Positions 10,615 to 22,453 of a stretch of 64,000 bases of DNA are shown piece after piece. A program made the position numbers and the translations under genes. The notes beneath the pieces were generated by a model. That model did no database searches and was not told the origin of the DNA. It worked only from the letters and a program-made list of their open reading frames with translations. Position 1 is the stretch's first letter, and the number at the start of each line of letters is the position of its first letter. Source of the stretch: Heloderma charlesbogerti. Taxonomy: Eukaryota > Chordata > Lepidosauria > Squamata > Helodermatidae. The stretch is taken from NCBI GenBank assembly GCA_026122225.1, contig JANEZZ010000400.1, positions 1,178,001 to 1,242,000 of the forward strand, written 5' to 3'.

Positions 10615-11199
10615 TGTTACATTGACCACTTTCTAGTTGGAGGTCCCTTGGTTCTCTCCCTTTGCAATCAACACACTCTAAGATACCAGGCTTCAGGCTC
10701 ACTACTTTATTAGTTAACGGGCTCTTTACAAATGCAAATCCTCGGAGACTCTCAGGCTACAAAGGAAAACAGCTACCTCACACAATTACAAATATCAACA
10801 GAGGAGCCAAGTGGGAATCAGAGACATTGCCAGCAGTTTGAAGCAAGAACTTGCCATCCAGAATAACTTGGGGGGGTGCCCCTCCCTTACAGTTGTGCCC
10901 TCCTATGTAGGCTATCATGCATAGCTAACCAGGTGGAACGTCTGAGCTCCGCCTCTAACTTTTCCCGCTTCGCTCTGAGCCGGACTCTAGCATCCTTCAG
11001 GTCACACCCTGCACTCTCCTCCTCCTCCGAGACCAGAGTTCTCACAAGGAGGGGGGGCCTTCAGGTCGAGTCATCTGTATGCCAAGTTCCTGAGAAGAGT
11101 GTCTAGCCATATCTGAGCTCACTAGGGAGGAAACCTCCCCTGGTTCTGGCTGTTCCCATTCTGAGTCTGAGCTGTACACACTCAGAATCATTCCTGACA
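10615..11199 (-). mobile_element. LTR-like block, probably a solo LTR
   Basis: Read on the minus strand it begins TGTCAGGAATGATTCTGAGT and ends GTCAATGTAACA, so it has TG...CA borders. AATAAAGTAGTGAGCC lies near its 3' end as a possible poly(A) signal. The start TGTCAGG matches the better supported LTR at 33768. The flanking five bases do not match (CCTGG against TCAGT), so either the borders are slightly wrong or the copy has been rearranged. Gypsy-like origin is inference. Confidence 0.5.
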
Positions 11200-11868
11200 T
11201 CAGTCTTGTTGTAAAGAAGCAGATCTTAGGGACAAGTTACTTAAAAAAAGATCAGCATTGTTTCACATTTGAGTTCTTTAAGAGCTGTCGGGCAGATACT
11301 ATCTGATTTATTAATTTTTAATTTGTCAATAATGCTTAGGACTTCATCTCTTTGTCATCTCCATTTGCCTCAGTGCCTCAGACTCCCTTCCTGAAAGTCA
11401 CAGGTATCTGCCCTACATCTTTCACATGAAGGGAGACACAAAGAATTTATTCAGCTTTAACCTTTAACCCTTGTTGTCCAGTGGTCCAATCACCTCCCTA
11501 GTGGGTTAACTGGTTCTGCTGTATTGAAATTAGTGATGTGCTGAAAGATTCTTCCACATTCTTTTCAACCATTCTCATTCAATTTGATAGAAAAGAAATT
11601 GCTTCTGTAAAGACAGTCAAAGGAGAAGAAAATTTCAGAGAAACTGTCATGGGCTAGATTCAGGGTTCTTGTGCTTACCTTACTTATGAGGTGGCCAAGG
11701 AATGTGCATTAGTGTCCTGTCTTTCATTTTGTGATCATCTCTGTGACCTCCTTGGCTTCCCACACTTCAATTAAAGGCCAGGAGAAGACATCATGAGGTA
11801 ATTCCTCCCATAGGGTTTTTTCAGTTCAGGAAGCACAGGCTGCATAGCAATGGAGAGATGTGTAATAG

Positions 11869-11873
<5 letters not shown>

Positions 11874-11900
<27 letters not shown>
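11874..11900. repeat. (AC)n microsatellite
   Basis: About 13 AC units. Confidence 0.95.
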
Positions 11901-11901
<1 letters not shown>

Positions 11902-11959
11902 ACCCTAAGCCACCTTGCAGTGAATGGGTAATGTCAAAAACACCAAAAGAAATTCAAAA

Positions 11960-12400
11960 TAAGTTATAAAATGCCCTCAGAATGTGGCAGAAAAGTGGAA
12001 GCCTCTTTCATGGGGCTTTTGAATTCAAATGTGATTGTGTTGGACTTCCTTGTCAATTGTCCACTTACATATACACTGAATGTAATAGCACTGTGGTCAC
12101 TCTTTCCAATCAGCTCAACAACACTTATGTTCTGCACCGGGTCCTGCATATCACTTAGGGGAAGTTCAGGGTTGTCTCTCTCCTGGTCAGTTCCATGACC
12201 AACTGTTCTATGACAAAATTGTTTAGGGTATCTTGACATTTTTACATTTTTGTCATGATTGGAACATGCATTTACCTGGTTTATGTAAGGTAAACCTGAA
12301 GTCACCCATAACTACATGATTTCATTTTCCATCTCCAGATCACCCTGAGCATTTTGATCATGTCAGTGATAGTATAATACCAGTACTAAATTACTTTTGG
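11960..12400 (-). repeat. CR1-type LINE endonuclease fragment, decayed
   Basis: Reading the minus strand in shifting frames gives GDFRF, a run like FVIEQLVMELTR and then GKSDHSAITFSV. The order GDF..., ELTR..., SDH is that of the second half of an APE-type endonuclease of CR1-like LINEs. Several frame breaks show it is dead. Confidence 0.5.
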
Positions 12401-12549
12401 GGCCCAGTATTGCCAACACAGTGGTGCTGTGGATTCGTAGTTCTGCTCAAACTCTGCTCTGCTGTTGACTGTCATGATGGGGCAGTCAGTTCTGACTTCC
12501 ACAGTGGCAGCTGCCATTAAGCTTTCAATCTTCCTCTTAGCCAGGTGAA

Positions 12550-13066
12550 CTTATGAATCTACCTTATACCATGGCAGGCATTTGGTCCATCTAACTCTGT
12601 ATTTATGCTGTCACTGTTCGCACGACACAACAGCCAACTGTGGGTTATTTAATCCACAGTGAGGCTGCGGCATGTGCAGGGTGCATGTGGCCACCATTTT
12701 CAATATGCAACCCCTGATCAGGGGTTGTCGTGCCGTACAAATCTGGTGAGTGTGAACCCATGAGTGTATAACTCATGATATATTTTAGGGGTTTAGCTTG
12801 CCAGGTTCACACAACGTGACAACCTCAGAGTGGGGGTTGCATGTGCAATCTGGCACCCATAGGTACTGCAGCTTGTAACAGGTTAAATAACCCATGACAT
12901 GTCGCACTGTATCATCCAAACCTGGTCCCTGACTGGCAGAAGCTCTTTAAGGTTTCAGTCAGAGGTTGGTCTTTCCCAGTCTTACCTGGAGTTGCCAGGA
13001 ATTGAACTGGGGAACTTCTGCATGCTAAGCATGTGCTCTGTCACTGAGCTATGGCCCTTTCTCTTC
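12550..13066 (-). repeat. tRNA-derived SINE, antisense, split by a MITE
   Basis: The left part (12550-12616) has CTACCTTATACCATGG and TTTGGTCCATCTAACTCTGT. The right part (12925-13066) has CTGACTGGCAGAAGCTCTTT, GGAATTGAACTGGGG (B box reversed) and CACTGAGCTATGGCCC (A box reversed). Together they make one antisense copy of the SINE type at 2131-2330, with a 308-bp insertion in its middle. Confidence 0.8.
12617..12924. mobile_element. MITE inserted in a SINE
   Basis: It is bordered by GTCACTG on the left and GTCCCTG on the right, an imperfect target duplication within the SINE. Sub-terminal inverted sequences are GCACGACA...GGGTTATTTAA on the left and, reversed, GTGCGACATGTCATGGGTTA on the right. 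No coding capacity. hAT-like is the best guess from duplication size. Confidence 0.6.
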
Positions 13067-13469
13067 ATTTGGATGTCAAAGTCTTAAAAAGGCTATTCGA
13101 TCAGCCATACCTAGCGATGCACTTTCAGGCTGAGTGGCCTGCTTCTGTTAAGCAACCCAAACCTGTATTTATATGTAGGAGTGCAAGTGTGTGACAGCAT
13201 GTCTGCAGGCCTCCTCTGGCTACAGTGCTGTCATTGTGTTCTCAGCTTGTGTACTGTGGGAACTGTGGAGCACGGGGCCACCAAAGACCTATTGAGGCAA
13301 AGGGAGGTGCAGTGTGGGGCTATAACAGACCCAAATGTACCTAATGAAGTTGTGCTCTGATCCCTCAGATTACTTCACACATCAGCTGAGAAACTAGCTT
13401 TTTAAAGAAGTCTTTATACCTGAAAATAAAGTACTATTTATATTACTTTATATATTGTTTCTATTATTA

Positions 13470-13500
13470 TTATTATTATTGTTGTTGTTGTTGTTGTTAT
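13470..13500. repeat. (TTA)n(TTG)n microsatellite
   Basis: ATTATTATTATTATTGTTGT and further TTG units. Confidence 0.9.
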
Positions 13501-13689
13501 TAGCCCCAAGATCATTACGGAGAAATGGTTTAATATGGGACAGAAGATCACCTAAGTATAGTCTGCCTGCTGCAAATAACAAATGAAGTTTTCATACTAA
13601 GTTTTACAACTGGATTTGCTAACAAATGAGATAAGTCACACTGGATCACAGAAACAAATAAAGTAGAAGATACATCTGGTTATGTTTGC

Positions 13690-14265
13690 ACTGTTTTTGG
13701 TTAACACTGGTTTATTGTCTTTTATACAAAAATTAGAAATAGCGACAAAACATAGTTGATCAAAAGGGGGGGAAACGCCCTTGCCTTGGGCTCAGTGAGA
13801 ATCTGGGCAAACAAAGTCCTTTTATATTTTTTACAGACACAGGTTTTGAGAAGGGGAGATACAAGACATGTTACATTATATCCATGCAACAGGTAATGTA
13901 CAAAATGGTGGTCATGAACATTTTGGAGGCTCCTTGCATCGCTATGTTTCCAACCCATGGCTTTTGTTCACCTACGCCTTAAAACAGTGCGCTTTATAAA
14001 GAAGTGACATTGACACACATATTATTAATTTCTGTATATGGTCTAGCTGCTACAAATTTAAGGCATCCTAAGAGTCTGTTATTCTGCTGGTGAAAGTTAC
14101 ATCTCATATAGTTAAGTTTTCAAGTTGGAAGATTTCAGGCCATGTTTGGAGGAAGACTGTGAGACCCCGGGAGATATGAGTCAAAGGAAGAATTCTTGCA
14201 GCTCTGGTTCGTCAAAACAATTTTTGCTGTAAGACTGCTGGACTTTCCTATTCATGTTGTTATGC
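13690..14265 (-). CDS. SNCAIP: SNCAIP terminal exon: last codon, stop and 3' UTR (proposed)
   Basis: The remembered human protein ends KNKAA. The long exon here ends KNKP in phase 0 at a strong GTGAGT donor, so an exon starting GCA TAA is expected. At 14265 the minus strand reads GCATAA directly after a good acceptor (TTTTGTTTTTCCTTGTCAG). The stop is at 14262-14260. The next roughly 570 bases have no repeat I recognise and end at an AATAAA signal (13716-13711), with cleavage expected near 13690-13700. Only the first two codons are coding; the rest is 3' UTR. The assignment rests on phase, acceptor quality, the expected terminal residue and the poly(A) signal; the last base is an estimate. 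RNA data would settle it. Confidence 0.72.
13711..13716 (-). terminator. AATAAA poly(A) signal of SNCAIP
   Basis: On the minus strand this reads AATAAA inside GACAATAAACCAGTG, about 550 bases after the proposed stop codon. It is the only canonical signal I see that closes a unique-sequence 3' UTR in the right place. It is distinct from the AATAAA motifs inside the LTR-like elements. Confidence 0.65.
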
Positions 14266-16441
14266 CTGACAAGGAAAAACAAAACAAAACAGTTCATGAT
14301 CATATGAAAGATGCACAGTGCTTTGATTGGTTTCACAACCCAAAGACCAGCATATGCAAGAAGTAGTGCTGGTGCAATCTCCTCTGAAGTGAGTTGGGCT
14401 TAAATTGGCACAGGAGTTTGAAGATTATGGACAAGGAATTCTGATCCTATGGAGTGGCAACACCATCGGTCTTGTAAAAAAGCCCATTTACTCACATTTA
14501 AGAACTTATGCCTGTGCATTGGAGCTGTTTTGTACTTTTTGCCAATCTAGTCTCCCTGTCACAAACCATTTTAAAATGCCACACTTTCAAAAACACCTTG
14601 CAATGTAATATGGGGCCAGAACGTAGGAAGAGTTGATGTGCTTGAAAAAAAAGACCCTGCCTCATGCATGTACCTTGGGCTGTGGTGATTACACGGTGGT
14701 GGTAGTAGTGATGGGAAAAATCCCAGTGCTTTAAGTAGAATTTGTGCTGAATCCAATGAGGTGCTTATGTCCCTGCCGATTCTCTTCTGCTTCGCCAATT
14801 CCCTTCTGCAAGCACTGGGCCCTACTGATTCCCTTTTGCAAGCAGGACCCACTGCTTAGGCAAGGGAGATTTAGCACCTAGAGGAAGTCCCAAAACAAAT
14901 GGAAACACCCATTTCTGGAAGGAGGCTGGGGAATGCTGGAAGTTGTAGAACCTTTTCCTGTCTAAATTTGCATAGGCTGTGCCACATGCATGTTTAGCTT
15001 GCAGACTTGCTGACATAAAACTGAGCAAGGAGTCAGGGGCCAGTTGACTATGTGTAGATAATAAAAACCAAATGCTAATAATATGTAGTAATTTATCATT
15101 TTTGTGTCCTTATGCAGATGCTAATAGTAAACGTATGGATTTGGTTTCCGTATCATAATATGAAAGACATAAAGAATAGATTATTCAAATGCAGCCCTGT
15201 GAAAGACCTATGTTGCTTTTGCAAAAACTCTTTTAAGAACACTGAAGAGAAGACTGTGAATGCAGCTTTAGTGCTACATACATAGCTTGAACGAACATGA
15301 AATTGTGTTGTGTTTCTTCTGCAGAGTGCAAAAATGAAATCTCTTAAGTTTGTGTAAACTTCTTTATCTGTCCAACATTGGCAGCTCTTTCATGATGCAT
15401 ATTGCAAACTGAAACCATAGAATCACTCTAAAATGTGGATAGAAAACCAAAGCAGACTTACAGCATGTGCTTATTTGTATATTGTTTTAGCAGAAAGGAA
15501 TGTATTGATAACATACTGAAAATGCAGCAACATCATACGACCTCCAGTGGTCCTGTCATTTCTCAATGAATTGCTCATATTCTCTGATTAAATCTAAAAT
15601 ATTGGTATGATAAAAGAATGTTAGATGCAGTTTGTGTATTTTTTTAATAGTAGCTGTGCTAACAGCTTTGTGTGCGAAACACAAAGCAGGACTACATTAG
15701 GGGTATGTGTGGTTGGATATGGTAATTGTTTTGTTCATCAAAGTCACTGTAAACAGGAAATTATTTTCCATAGCAGCAGTCAGCCTAAGCAAAGTTCAGA
15801 TGCTTCTCACTCCTCCCAGCTATCAATGGCTTGTCTACCTGTGCTTTTAAGGCACATCTACCACTGCCTATATTTTGAACATCCACACATAAATCAAGAC
15901 AAGCAGGGATTGGAAGGCACACATGACTATATGTGCAGTATCGGTTCAGTACCGCTGACCTGTATGTGCTGGGCACAGACAGTAGTCTCTCCATCTTCTC
16001 TCTTTCAAGAAGCAAGCAAAAGAAGATAGATGTATTCAAATGTGAGTTTAAACTACTTTCCCTAGCATTCACGGGTGCTTTGTAAAGATTAATCCCAGCA
16101 TCTAACCCCTACAGAGAGGATCAAGAGATTAACAAAAATTTTGATGATTATGCATCAGGGTTTTGCCTGTACCTCCAAAATGCCTCAAGGTCTCTGGCAG
16201 CCTGGTCTTAAGGGCCACTGTACACACCCAGTTTTCCAACACAGAGACTAATGTCCATGTTAAAAAAAGAAAGTCCTGACACGTAAAGTAGCCTTAAGAT
16301 TTCCTAGTCTAGCAAATAAACGCTTTGTGTATAGTAATGATCTGCATAGATCTGCATAGTACTGGTGGTTATACTGTCTTTTTATGGGAATTATACCACT
16401 AATGCAGTAGACACCTAAATTCTTCTGAATACAAGTAAGTC

Positions 16442-16715
16442 AGGGCCAAAACAGATGATATGTTAAATGCATGACTGCATTTCATGTGTCTGCTTTCCCC
16501 TTTAAAAATTGCACCAATGGCAGCTTCTCTCCTTGGGTGAACAACAGCTGGGGGGCGGGATTTTTGCTAACAGCTTGGGGAGGGGAGAAGGGTGAGCCGC
16601 CTCACTCCATGCACTGTGCTCCTGGTTCTGATGCCCCACCTAGTGGCTATTTTTAAAGGGGAAAAAGACATGTTAAATGTAGTCTGGCATTTAACATATC
16701 ATCTGTTTTGGCCCT
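16442..16715. mobile_element. MITE with about 40-bp terminal inverted repeats
   Basis: The left end AGGGCCAAAACAGATGATAT then GTTAAATGC is repeated in reverse at the right end (TTAACATATCATCTGTTTTG then GCCCT). The interior is GC-rich, non-coding, with CCTTTAAAAAT and TTTTTAAAGG as further inverted blocks. No target duplication was recognised, so the superfamily is open. Confidence 0.85.
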
Positions 16716-17623
16716 CAAACCTAGCAGTCAACACTCATTGACTCCATGACCACAAGTCATTACTGCCCCTCACAATTTATATTCTAACAGTCAGACTATG
16801 CGATGTAAGCCCCATTGAAGTCCTTTGTTAGTAGGACACTTCAAAGGTTGATGCAAAACAGTCCAATCTCTTGAGTTGCCACACTGAGGTCCAACAGTAT
16901 TTGTTCATCTAATAAACAGTATGTTCATTGTAAACATTGTTCTATATTTTATACAAAGAAATATATTAGAGACCCAATAGAGAATCTGAGCAATATTTAA
17001 AGTCATAAAGGTCCAGTCCAAACAAGCTCAGAAGTGATTTACCCTAGATATAATAGGAGCTGAATAAGAATTCAGACATAGGGTTTTAATCTCTGGAATA
17101 TGCTAATTTGCTCTGCTTTTGAACAGAGCCCACACAAACTAGAAGCAAAATGTAATACTTTGCCCAGTTCTGTACAGACTGGCATCACTTGGAACCCCTT
17201 ATTGTTTGGTTTGCCCAATTAGAAACAGTCATTAACAGAAAGCTGACTTTTGTCAACAAAATATTGCATAGTTACCACAGCTCTTGCCCATCCTACATTT
17301 AAGAAAAATTGTGGTACTTCAGCTGCTGACTCTTCATGGTGACCTAAGTTTACCCAGTTGAAAGGGTATCCCTGCTTAAATGTATTCTGTGTGGCAAAGA
17401 TTTTCCTTGCTGTAATTCCAAACCATATCAGTGAATTCACATACCACAGTTATGGAATAATATTTGCAAGCACTTTTGTAATTATGTTGAATCTTTTCTA
17501 CATTCAAGCAAATTGAAGTCTTTCCACTGAATTCAGACAAAAGTAGTATGAAGTAAAATCCCTTCTATAACTTCCTCCTCCAAATTTCACCCTCTAAGGT
17601 GTGAGACCTAAATCACATAATGA

Positions 17624-17933
17624 GGGTGCAATCCAGACTTCCCATGTGTGTAGTTTCACTCACAGGATTCTCTGCTGCCAGAAAGGGAGGGAAAAGAGAG
17701 GTTCTTTGCCAACTCCTCCTTCTTCCTGCAGCCCCAGCACCACCTTCCACACTGTTCTGGAGGGTCCCCCTACTCTCTGAAGTAGCTTTTGAAGGGGGCA
17801 CAGGGAACTGTGGGAGGAATCTGCAAACATTTACTCTCTCCTTTTCTCTAGCAGGAGCGTCCAGTGGATCTGAGTCTGTTGTGTGAATGGAAGGAGCCCT
17901 TGCATTTGCGGAAGGGCATGTCTGGATCCAACC
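17624..17933. mobile_element. MITE, family with GGGTTGGATCCAGAC ends, copy A
   Basis: The left end GGGTGCAATCCAGACTTCCC and the reversed right end GGGTTGGATCCAGACATGCC are inverted repeats. The interior has TCCTCCTTCTTCCTGCAGCC, TGTTCTGGAGGGTCCCCC and CTCTCTGAAGTAGC, shared with copy C at 23046. Confidence 0.7.
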
Positions 17934-18207
17934 CAACTTCTGTTCAATGCTTATCACCAGACAACAGACAAGTACCTATTTTTCACTGGTGAAAACCTAG
18001 GATATTTTCAGATTACCTGCCCTAGTAGGCTTGGTTCTCAATGGTTCCCAATAAATTCCAAAAGGACACAGTGAATAGGCTGCATTTTGAGACAAAGTTG
18101 AGACGGTGCAAAACCTGCTTCCCACTTCAGACACTGGGATTACCAGTGGCAGCCTTAGCCTCCACTCTGATTGTGTCCTTGAATAATCCCTTTCCTTATC
18201 TCATAAA

Positions 18208-18508
18208 GAGCCTCGTGTGGCGCAGAGTGGTAGGTGGCAGTATTGCAACCGAAACTCTCCCCACGACCTGAGTTCAAGCCCAGTGGAAGCCGGGTCTCAG
18301 GTAGCCGGTTCAGGTCGACTCAGCCTTCCATCCTTCCGAGGTCGGTAAAATGAGTACCCAGCTTGCTGGGGGAAAGGTAGTCATGACTGGGGAAGGCAAT
18401 GGCAAACCACCCTGCTATAGTGAGCCATGAAAATGCCAGTGAAAGCGGCGTCCCTCTAGGAGTCAGCAATGACTTGGTGCTTGCACAGGAGGAACCTTTC
18501 CTTTTTCC
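18208..18508 (+). repeat. tRNA-derived SINE (Sauria/Squam type) with 11-bp target duplication
   Basis: TATCTCATAAA occurs at 18197-18207 and 18509-18519, flanking the element. It begins GAGCCTCGTGTGGCGCAGAG with a tRNA-like head (GAGTTCAAGCC as B box), has the body CCTTCCGAGGTCGGTAAAAT and AAGGCAATGGCAAACCACCC, and ends GACTTGGTGCTTGCACAGGA, then CCTTTCCTTTTT. The 3' end resembles the BovB LINE tail, as expected of a SINE copied by that LINE. Confidence 0.88.
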
Positions 18509-19419
18509 TATCTCATAAAAGTTAAAAATTCTCATATATGGTAAAATGTTACCATTGTATTCTATGGAGCAGTGGTGGTGGTGGGCAGTAAAGTAGAATG
18601 CAAACCTGATCCTGACCACGGAGGGGAAGTACAAAGTTCACAGATGCATATTATGTCCTACTGCTGATCATAGCAATATATAGGCCTTCTCTCTGTTCTA
18701 CTTGTAATAATATTGATTTCATTTGTAGATAATAAAAATAGGATATAGCTAGGCTTTACGAAGATGTCTGTTGCTAGATGGATTCTGCTAATTTCTGGAA
18801 ATATAGGAACCTTTGTAATTTCCTAAAATGCCATGGCTATGAGAGCAACATGTATTGGTCCCCATAGCTCCATGCATTTTCCATTGTAGAACAATTACAA
18901 AAGTCTCTGTATGCTTCTCATCTGAATTCACTTTGGGTAATAAAAAAAGCTTTAATGGGGACAGACAAAACTACTACTGATGTGAATAAATTCCATAGTG
19001 CTTCTTAAAGATAAGGCAAATATGTTCTCGCTGTAATGCACTACATGCTTCACAATAACTTAATACATGGGAAACAAATATTTCACTGGCAATAGATGGC
19101 TAATGTAATTGCAAACATTTGCTTGGCACTGTCATTGATAAAAGCAGACCTGTCCTCTTAAAATGAAATGAAAAGAAAAATATTTAGCAAATAAAACAGA
19201 CTGTATGCTGTTCAAAGAAATATAGTGAAATTTAACAGGTCACTAGGAATGTTATTTGTTTTACCCCTATCAAGCTGTAGCTTTTACCAGTTAGGAAACA
19301 AATAATGAACAGGACTTTTGGACGCTACTGAAATTTTAACACTGCTGCCAAAGTATCTAGTTTTTAAGAAGGCACTGGGGGTAAAAGGAACACTGGCTGA
19401 TTCAAACTCCCAGGGCCTT

Positions 19420-19520
19420 TTATATTTATTTATTTATTACATTTCTAATTTGCCTAATAACTAATTTTATCTGAGTGCATTACAAACAATTAAAAAACTT
19501 AAAAACAATTAAAATGCCAA
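19420..19520 (-). repeat. L2 LINE 3' end fragment
   Basis: TTTATTTATTTATTACATTT, then CTAATTTGCCTAATAACT and CATTACAAACAATTAAAA, match the reversed 3' end of the L2 copies at 37818 and 49248. Confidence 0.5.
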
Positions 19521-20269
19521 ATAGCCATTCTACATTATATTTTGTCCCTGGGTTTCTGTATCAAGAGCTGACACCTGCATTTACCTCAAGGCTCCAGCAA
19601 ACATACCTCTTAACTGTAGCTGAAGGTGGTTCACTACAGATAGGGCATATGGCAGCTACCAGGACAAAGCTAATTTACCCTCAGGGAAAATGCTGCAAAC
19701 CATGATGTGTATAGAAGCCCTATCTAAAAAACGATTTGTCCCAGAGTGAGGTCTGAAATCTGTAATCAAAATAGCTTTATGCCTGCAGTATATATTGATA
19801 AAGGCATTTTGTTTGAAATCTGCTGTTTAAAGGTACTTAATTCTTACCCTATTACCATCACTGGTTTATTATTGCTTAGTGCTTTGCAACAGAGCTGGTG
19901 CCAAAATGTCCCATAAATTACTAATAAATATATTTGTTGCTCATGGACAAGAATCAAGGCAACTATAGGATCGGTGAGTGTGTTGAACCCAATGTATCAC
20001 ATCTCTTTAATCTTTCCCACACCAGCCCAAGGCTAAATCTTCCTGTTGTCTGATTTCCCTACTGTAATATGCATTCTAGGCCCCTGTCATCTCAAATGAT
20101 AAAAGGGTTCTAGGAAGAAGGCTGACAAAATATTGTAAGCTCCTTCAAGGAGTTTACAATGTTTTGAACTTAAATAACAAATGTATAGCTTCTGATATAT
20201 AATGTCTGATTTCATGTTGGAGTATACAAAAATTCAGAATCCAGTTCTTCCCTAGTTGCATAACTAACA

Positions 20270-20362
20270 CCGCAATCCTATACATGTCTACTGAGAAGTA
20301 AGTAACATTGAGTTAAATGGGGCTTACTCCCAAGTAAGTGGGCATACGATTGCAACCTAAAT
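20270..20362. repeat. Short palindromic element of the GCAATCCTATGC family
   Basis: It opens CGCAATCCTATACATGTCTA, has CTGAGAAGTAAG and CTTACTCCCAAG as inverted arms, and closes GGGCATACGATTGCAACC. Confidence 0.7.
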
Positions 20363-20382
20363 ACTTGAATTACATACATTGG

Positions 20383-20515
20383 GTTGTATTCAGGCTTAGT
20401 CATGCTTAGAGTAGCACTGTTGAAATCAATGGGACAAGTCTGTCACGACTAACTTAAGCTCCATTGATTTCAAAGGGGTTATTAGAAGCTTGACTAAGTC
20501 TGGATCCAAACCAAT
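20383..20515. repeat. Palindromic element, about 130 bp, copy 1 of 2
   Basis: Arms: GCTTAGTCATGCTTAGAGTA and GTTGAAATCAATGGGAC on the left; CCATTGATTTCAAAGG and CTTGACTAAGTCTGGATCC on the right. Centre: CACGACTAACTTAAG. The second copy is at 60388-60520. Confidence 0.8.
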
Positions 20516-20592
20516 AAATGTTCCTGGAAGTAAGTGCCATAGATTTCCAAAAAAATTATTTCTTTGTCGAGGTGCTTAGAGATTGCCTTCAG

Positions 20593-20993
20593 AGGCCCAT
20601 TTCAGACATAGCAACAAACCATGATTTATTGTTATGCGCACAAATAGCAATGAGGTGCAGGTTAGCATGCTCCCTTCTTCGATTTGTGTGTGAGGGGAGC
20701 TTCTGCGCTGAACAAACCACCCTTTGTTATTGTGTATAAACACTGCAGATAAACACTCAAACCAGTTTGTTAACAAGCCAGGATATCCAGGCTTCTTTAC
20801 AATCTGGTTTGAACAAACCACCATTTGCAGACTTCGAATGCAGTAACAAAGCGCAGATTGTTCTTAAACAGGGACAGGAGCTTTAAATCTCTTTCTTTCA
20901 TGCTTGAATGGGATGGGGAGCATAAGCCTGAGGCTTGTGCTGGCTCATGCATGTAAGAAATTATGATGTTGTTATGTGTGAGACATGCCCTAG
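20593..20993. mobile_element. Non-autonomous DNA element with imperfect inverted ends
   Basis: The left end GCCCATTTCAGACATAGCAA and the reversed right end GGGCATGTCTCACACATAAC align. Inside, AAACCACCCTTTGTTATTG and CAGTTTGTTAACAAGCC are further short inverted motifs. hAT-like is likely but no duplication was found. Confidence 0.6.
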
Positions 20994-21278
20994 AATCACA
21001 ATGAAGAAATAGTAGAAATAATAGTAGAAATAGTAGAAATAATAGAACAGCCTTAAAAAGTGAAGAAAAATGCTAGTATGTACTTCAGTAACATCATTTC
21101 AATTGTGATATTCAGTTTTCTCATGAGTTGCAAGAAAAATCCCACTAATGCGGATATTTGAATACAATCATAATGACAAGGGTTGCAACTGAAGATTAAA
21201 AAATGAACATGCTATCCTGCATCACACACCATCCCAAGCAAGGATCAGTAAAAGCTGCATTTTTAATTTGGAAATGTT

Positions 21279-21544
21279 GGGTTGGATCTATAGTTGCACC
21301 CAATGGAGTTCTGTTGGCACTGCATGACGGGTCTGGGGCACCTATTTTCATGGGTTCCACCTTCCTGCAGCAACCTACTAAAAAGCTGCTCCGAAGGATT
21401 GGACGGCCCTTCAGAACAGCATGGGAGATGGCACTGAGGGCTGCAGAGGGAATCAGGGGAAAAGGTTGCCTCATCCCTTCCCTTCAGTAGGAAGTTTCTG
21501 CCGGATCCTTCTGTTTTATAGAAATACATGTACGGATCCAAACC
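21279..21544. mobile_element. MITE, family with GGGTTGGATC ends, copy B
   Basis: The left end is GGGTTGGATCTATAGTTGC; the reversed right end is GGTTTGGATCCGTAC. The interior GGATTGGACGGCCCTTCAGA then ACAGCATGGGA is the reversed counterpart of the GTTCTGGAGGGTCC part of copy A. Confidence 0.65.
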
Positions 21545-22344
21545 ATTATGTTTACATTCATGTAAGGGCTAAAAAAATACTTTGCTTTTGGTCTACCTAA
21601 CACTACATTAATTTGAAAACTAAAGCAAGAGCAGAAAACCAGAGTGAGAAGGACATGAGCAAATGGAGAATGGGGCACATTGTCTCTTCTGACCATAAGT
21701 GGAGTTTGACTTGGCATACTCATAAGCGGAAATTTAATTTCCATTCTCATCTGGTGTTTGACTTTCATTCAAAAGACTATGCGAGGCCAAACTGAACTAA
21801 AATGCATTTCTGGATTTATGAGCACTAGTGCTTTTTATGCACACTTTGTGCTGAAGCCATTAAACTAGTTCAGTTATGGATATTAGCAAAGGCCTGCGAC
21901 AGGGATTTGTTTACCTTTTTTGTCTTCCCAGAAGATCAAAATTTCATTTTCTTTTACTGTTGTCATCAATCGTTTCATTAGGTTAAGCTATGAACAATTA
22001 TAAGCTGCACATGCAATGAGGGGATGATAAAAAAGTAATAGCAAAGCCAACATTTTCACTCTATATCAGCACATACCGTGCATAGTTACACAGGCGGTCT
22101 TCAATCAGCATGCTAGTGGAAAAACTGATGTGGCCGGAGTGAGGAGCCTGGGGAAGTGCAATGCATAAATCAGTTGAAAGACCATGCAACAAGCTTTTCA
22201 CATGCCTAGTATAGAGATGGCCATTTAAAAAGTTACAGAGTATCAGTAAAAGCCTCGAAAATCTATATGCCACAATACAGCTCCTCAGCAGATGCCTACA
22301 TGGAGTTCTGCATGCAGGGGGGCTGCTCCCATTGCCTTCTAGGG

Positions 22345-22453
22345 CAGGGGTGGGCCTACAACTTCCATGATCCCTCATCATTGGCTATGCTGGTTACGGC
22401 TGAAGGGAATTGTAGGCCAAAACATCTGGAGGGCCACAAGTTGCCCACCGCTG
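22345..22453. mobile_element. hAT MITE with 8-bp target duplication
   Basis: TTCTAGGG occurs at 22337-22344 and 22454-22461, exactly outside the element. The left end CAGGGGTGGGC and the reversed right end CAGCGGTGGGC are inverted repeats. The interior has CCTACAACTTCC and GGAATTGTAGG as paired arms and AACATCTGGAGGGCCACAAG. The 8-bp duplication and CAGGGG end are hAT features. A related copy without clear duplication is at about 26486-26625. Confidence 0.92.

Noticed and set aside
17613..17957. Overlapping frames of 88 and 114 codons on both strands
   Set aside because: They lie inside a MITE with inverted ends; composition, not coding, explains the open frames.
19776..19792. Alternative terminal exon acceptor (CTGCAG/GCATAA on the minus strand)
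   Set aside because: It would give the same ending but lacks a pyrimidine tract; 14265 has a much better acceptor and a poly(A) signal downstream.
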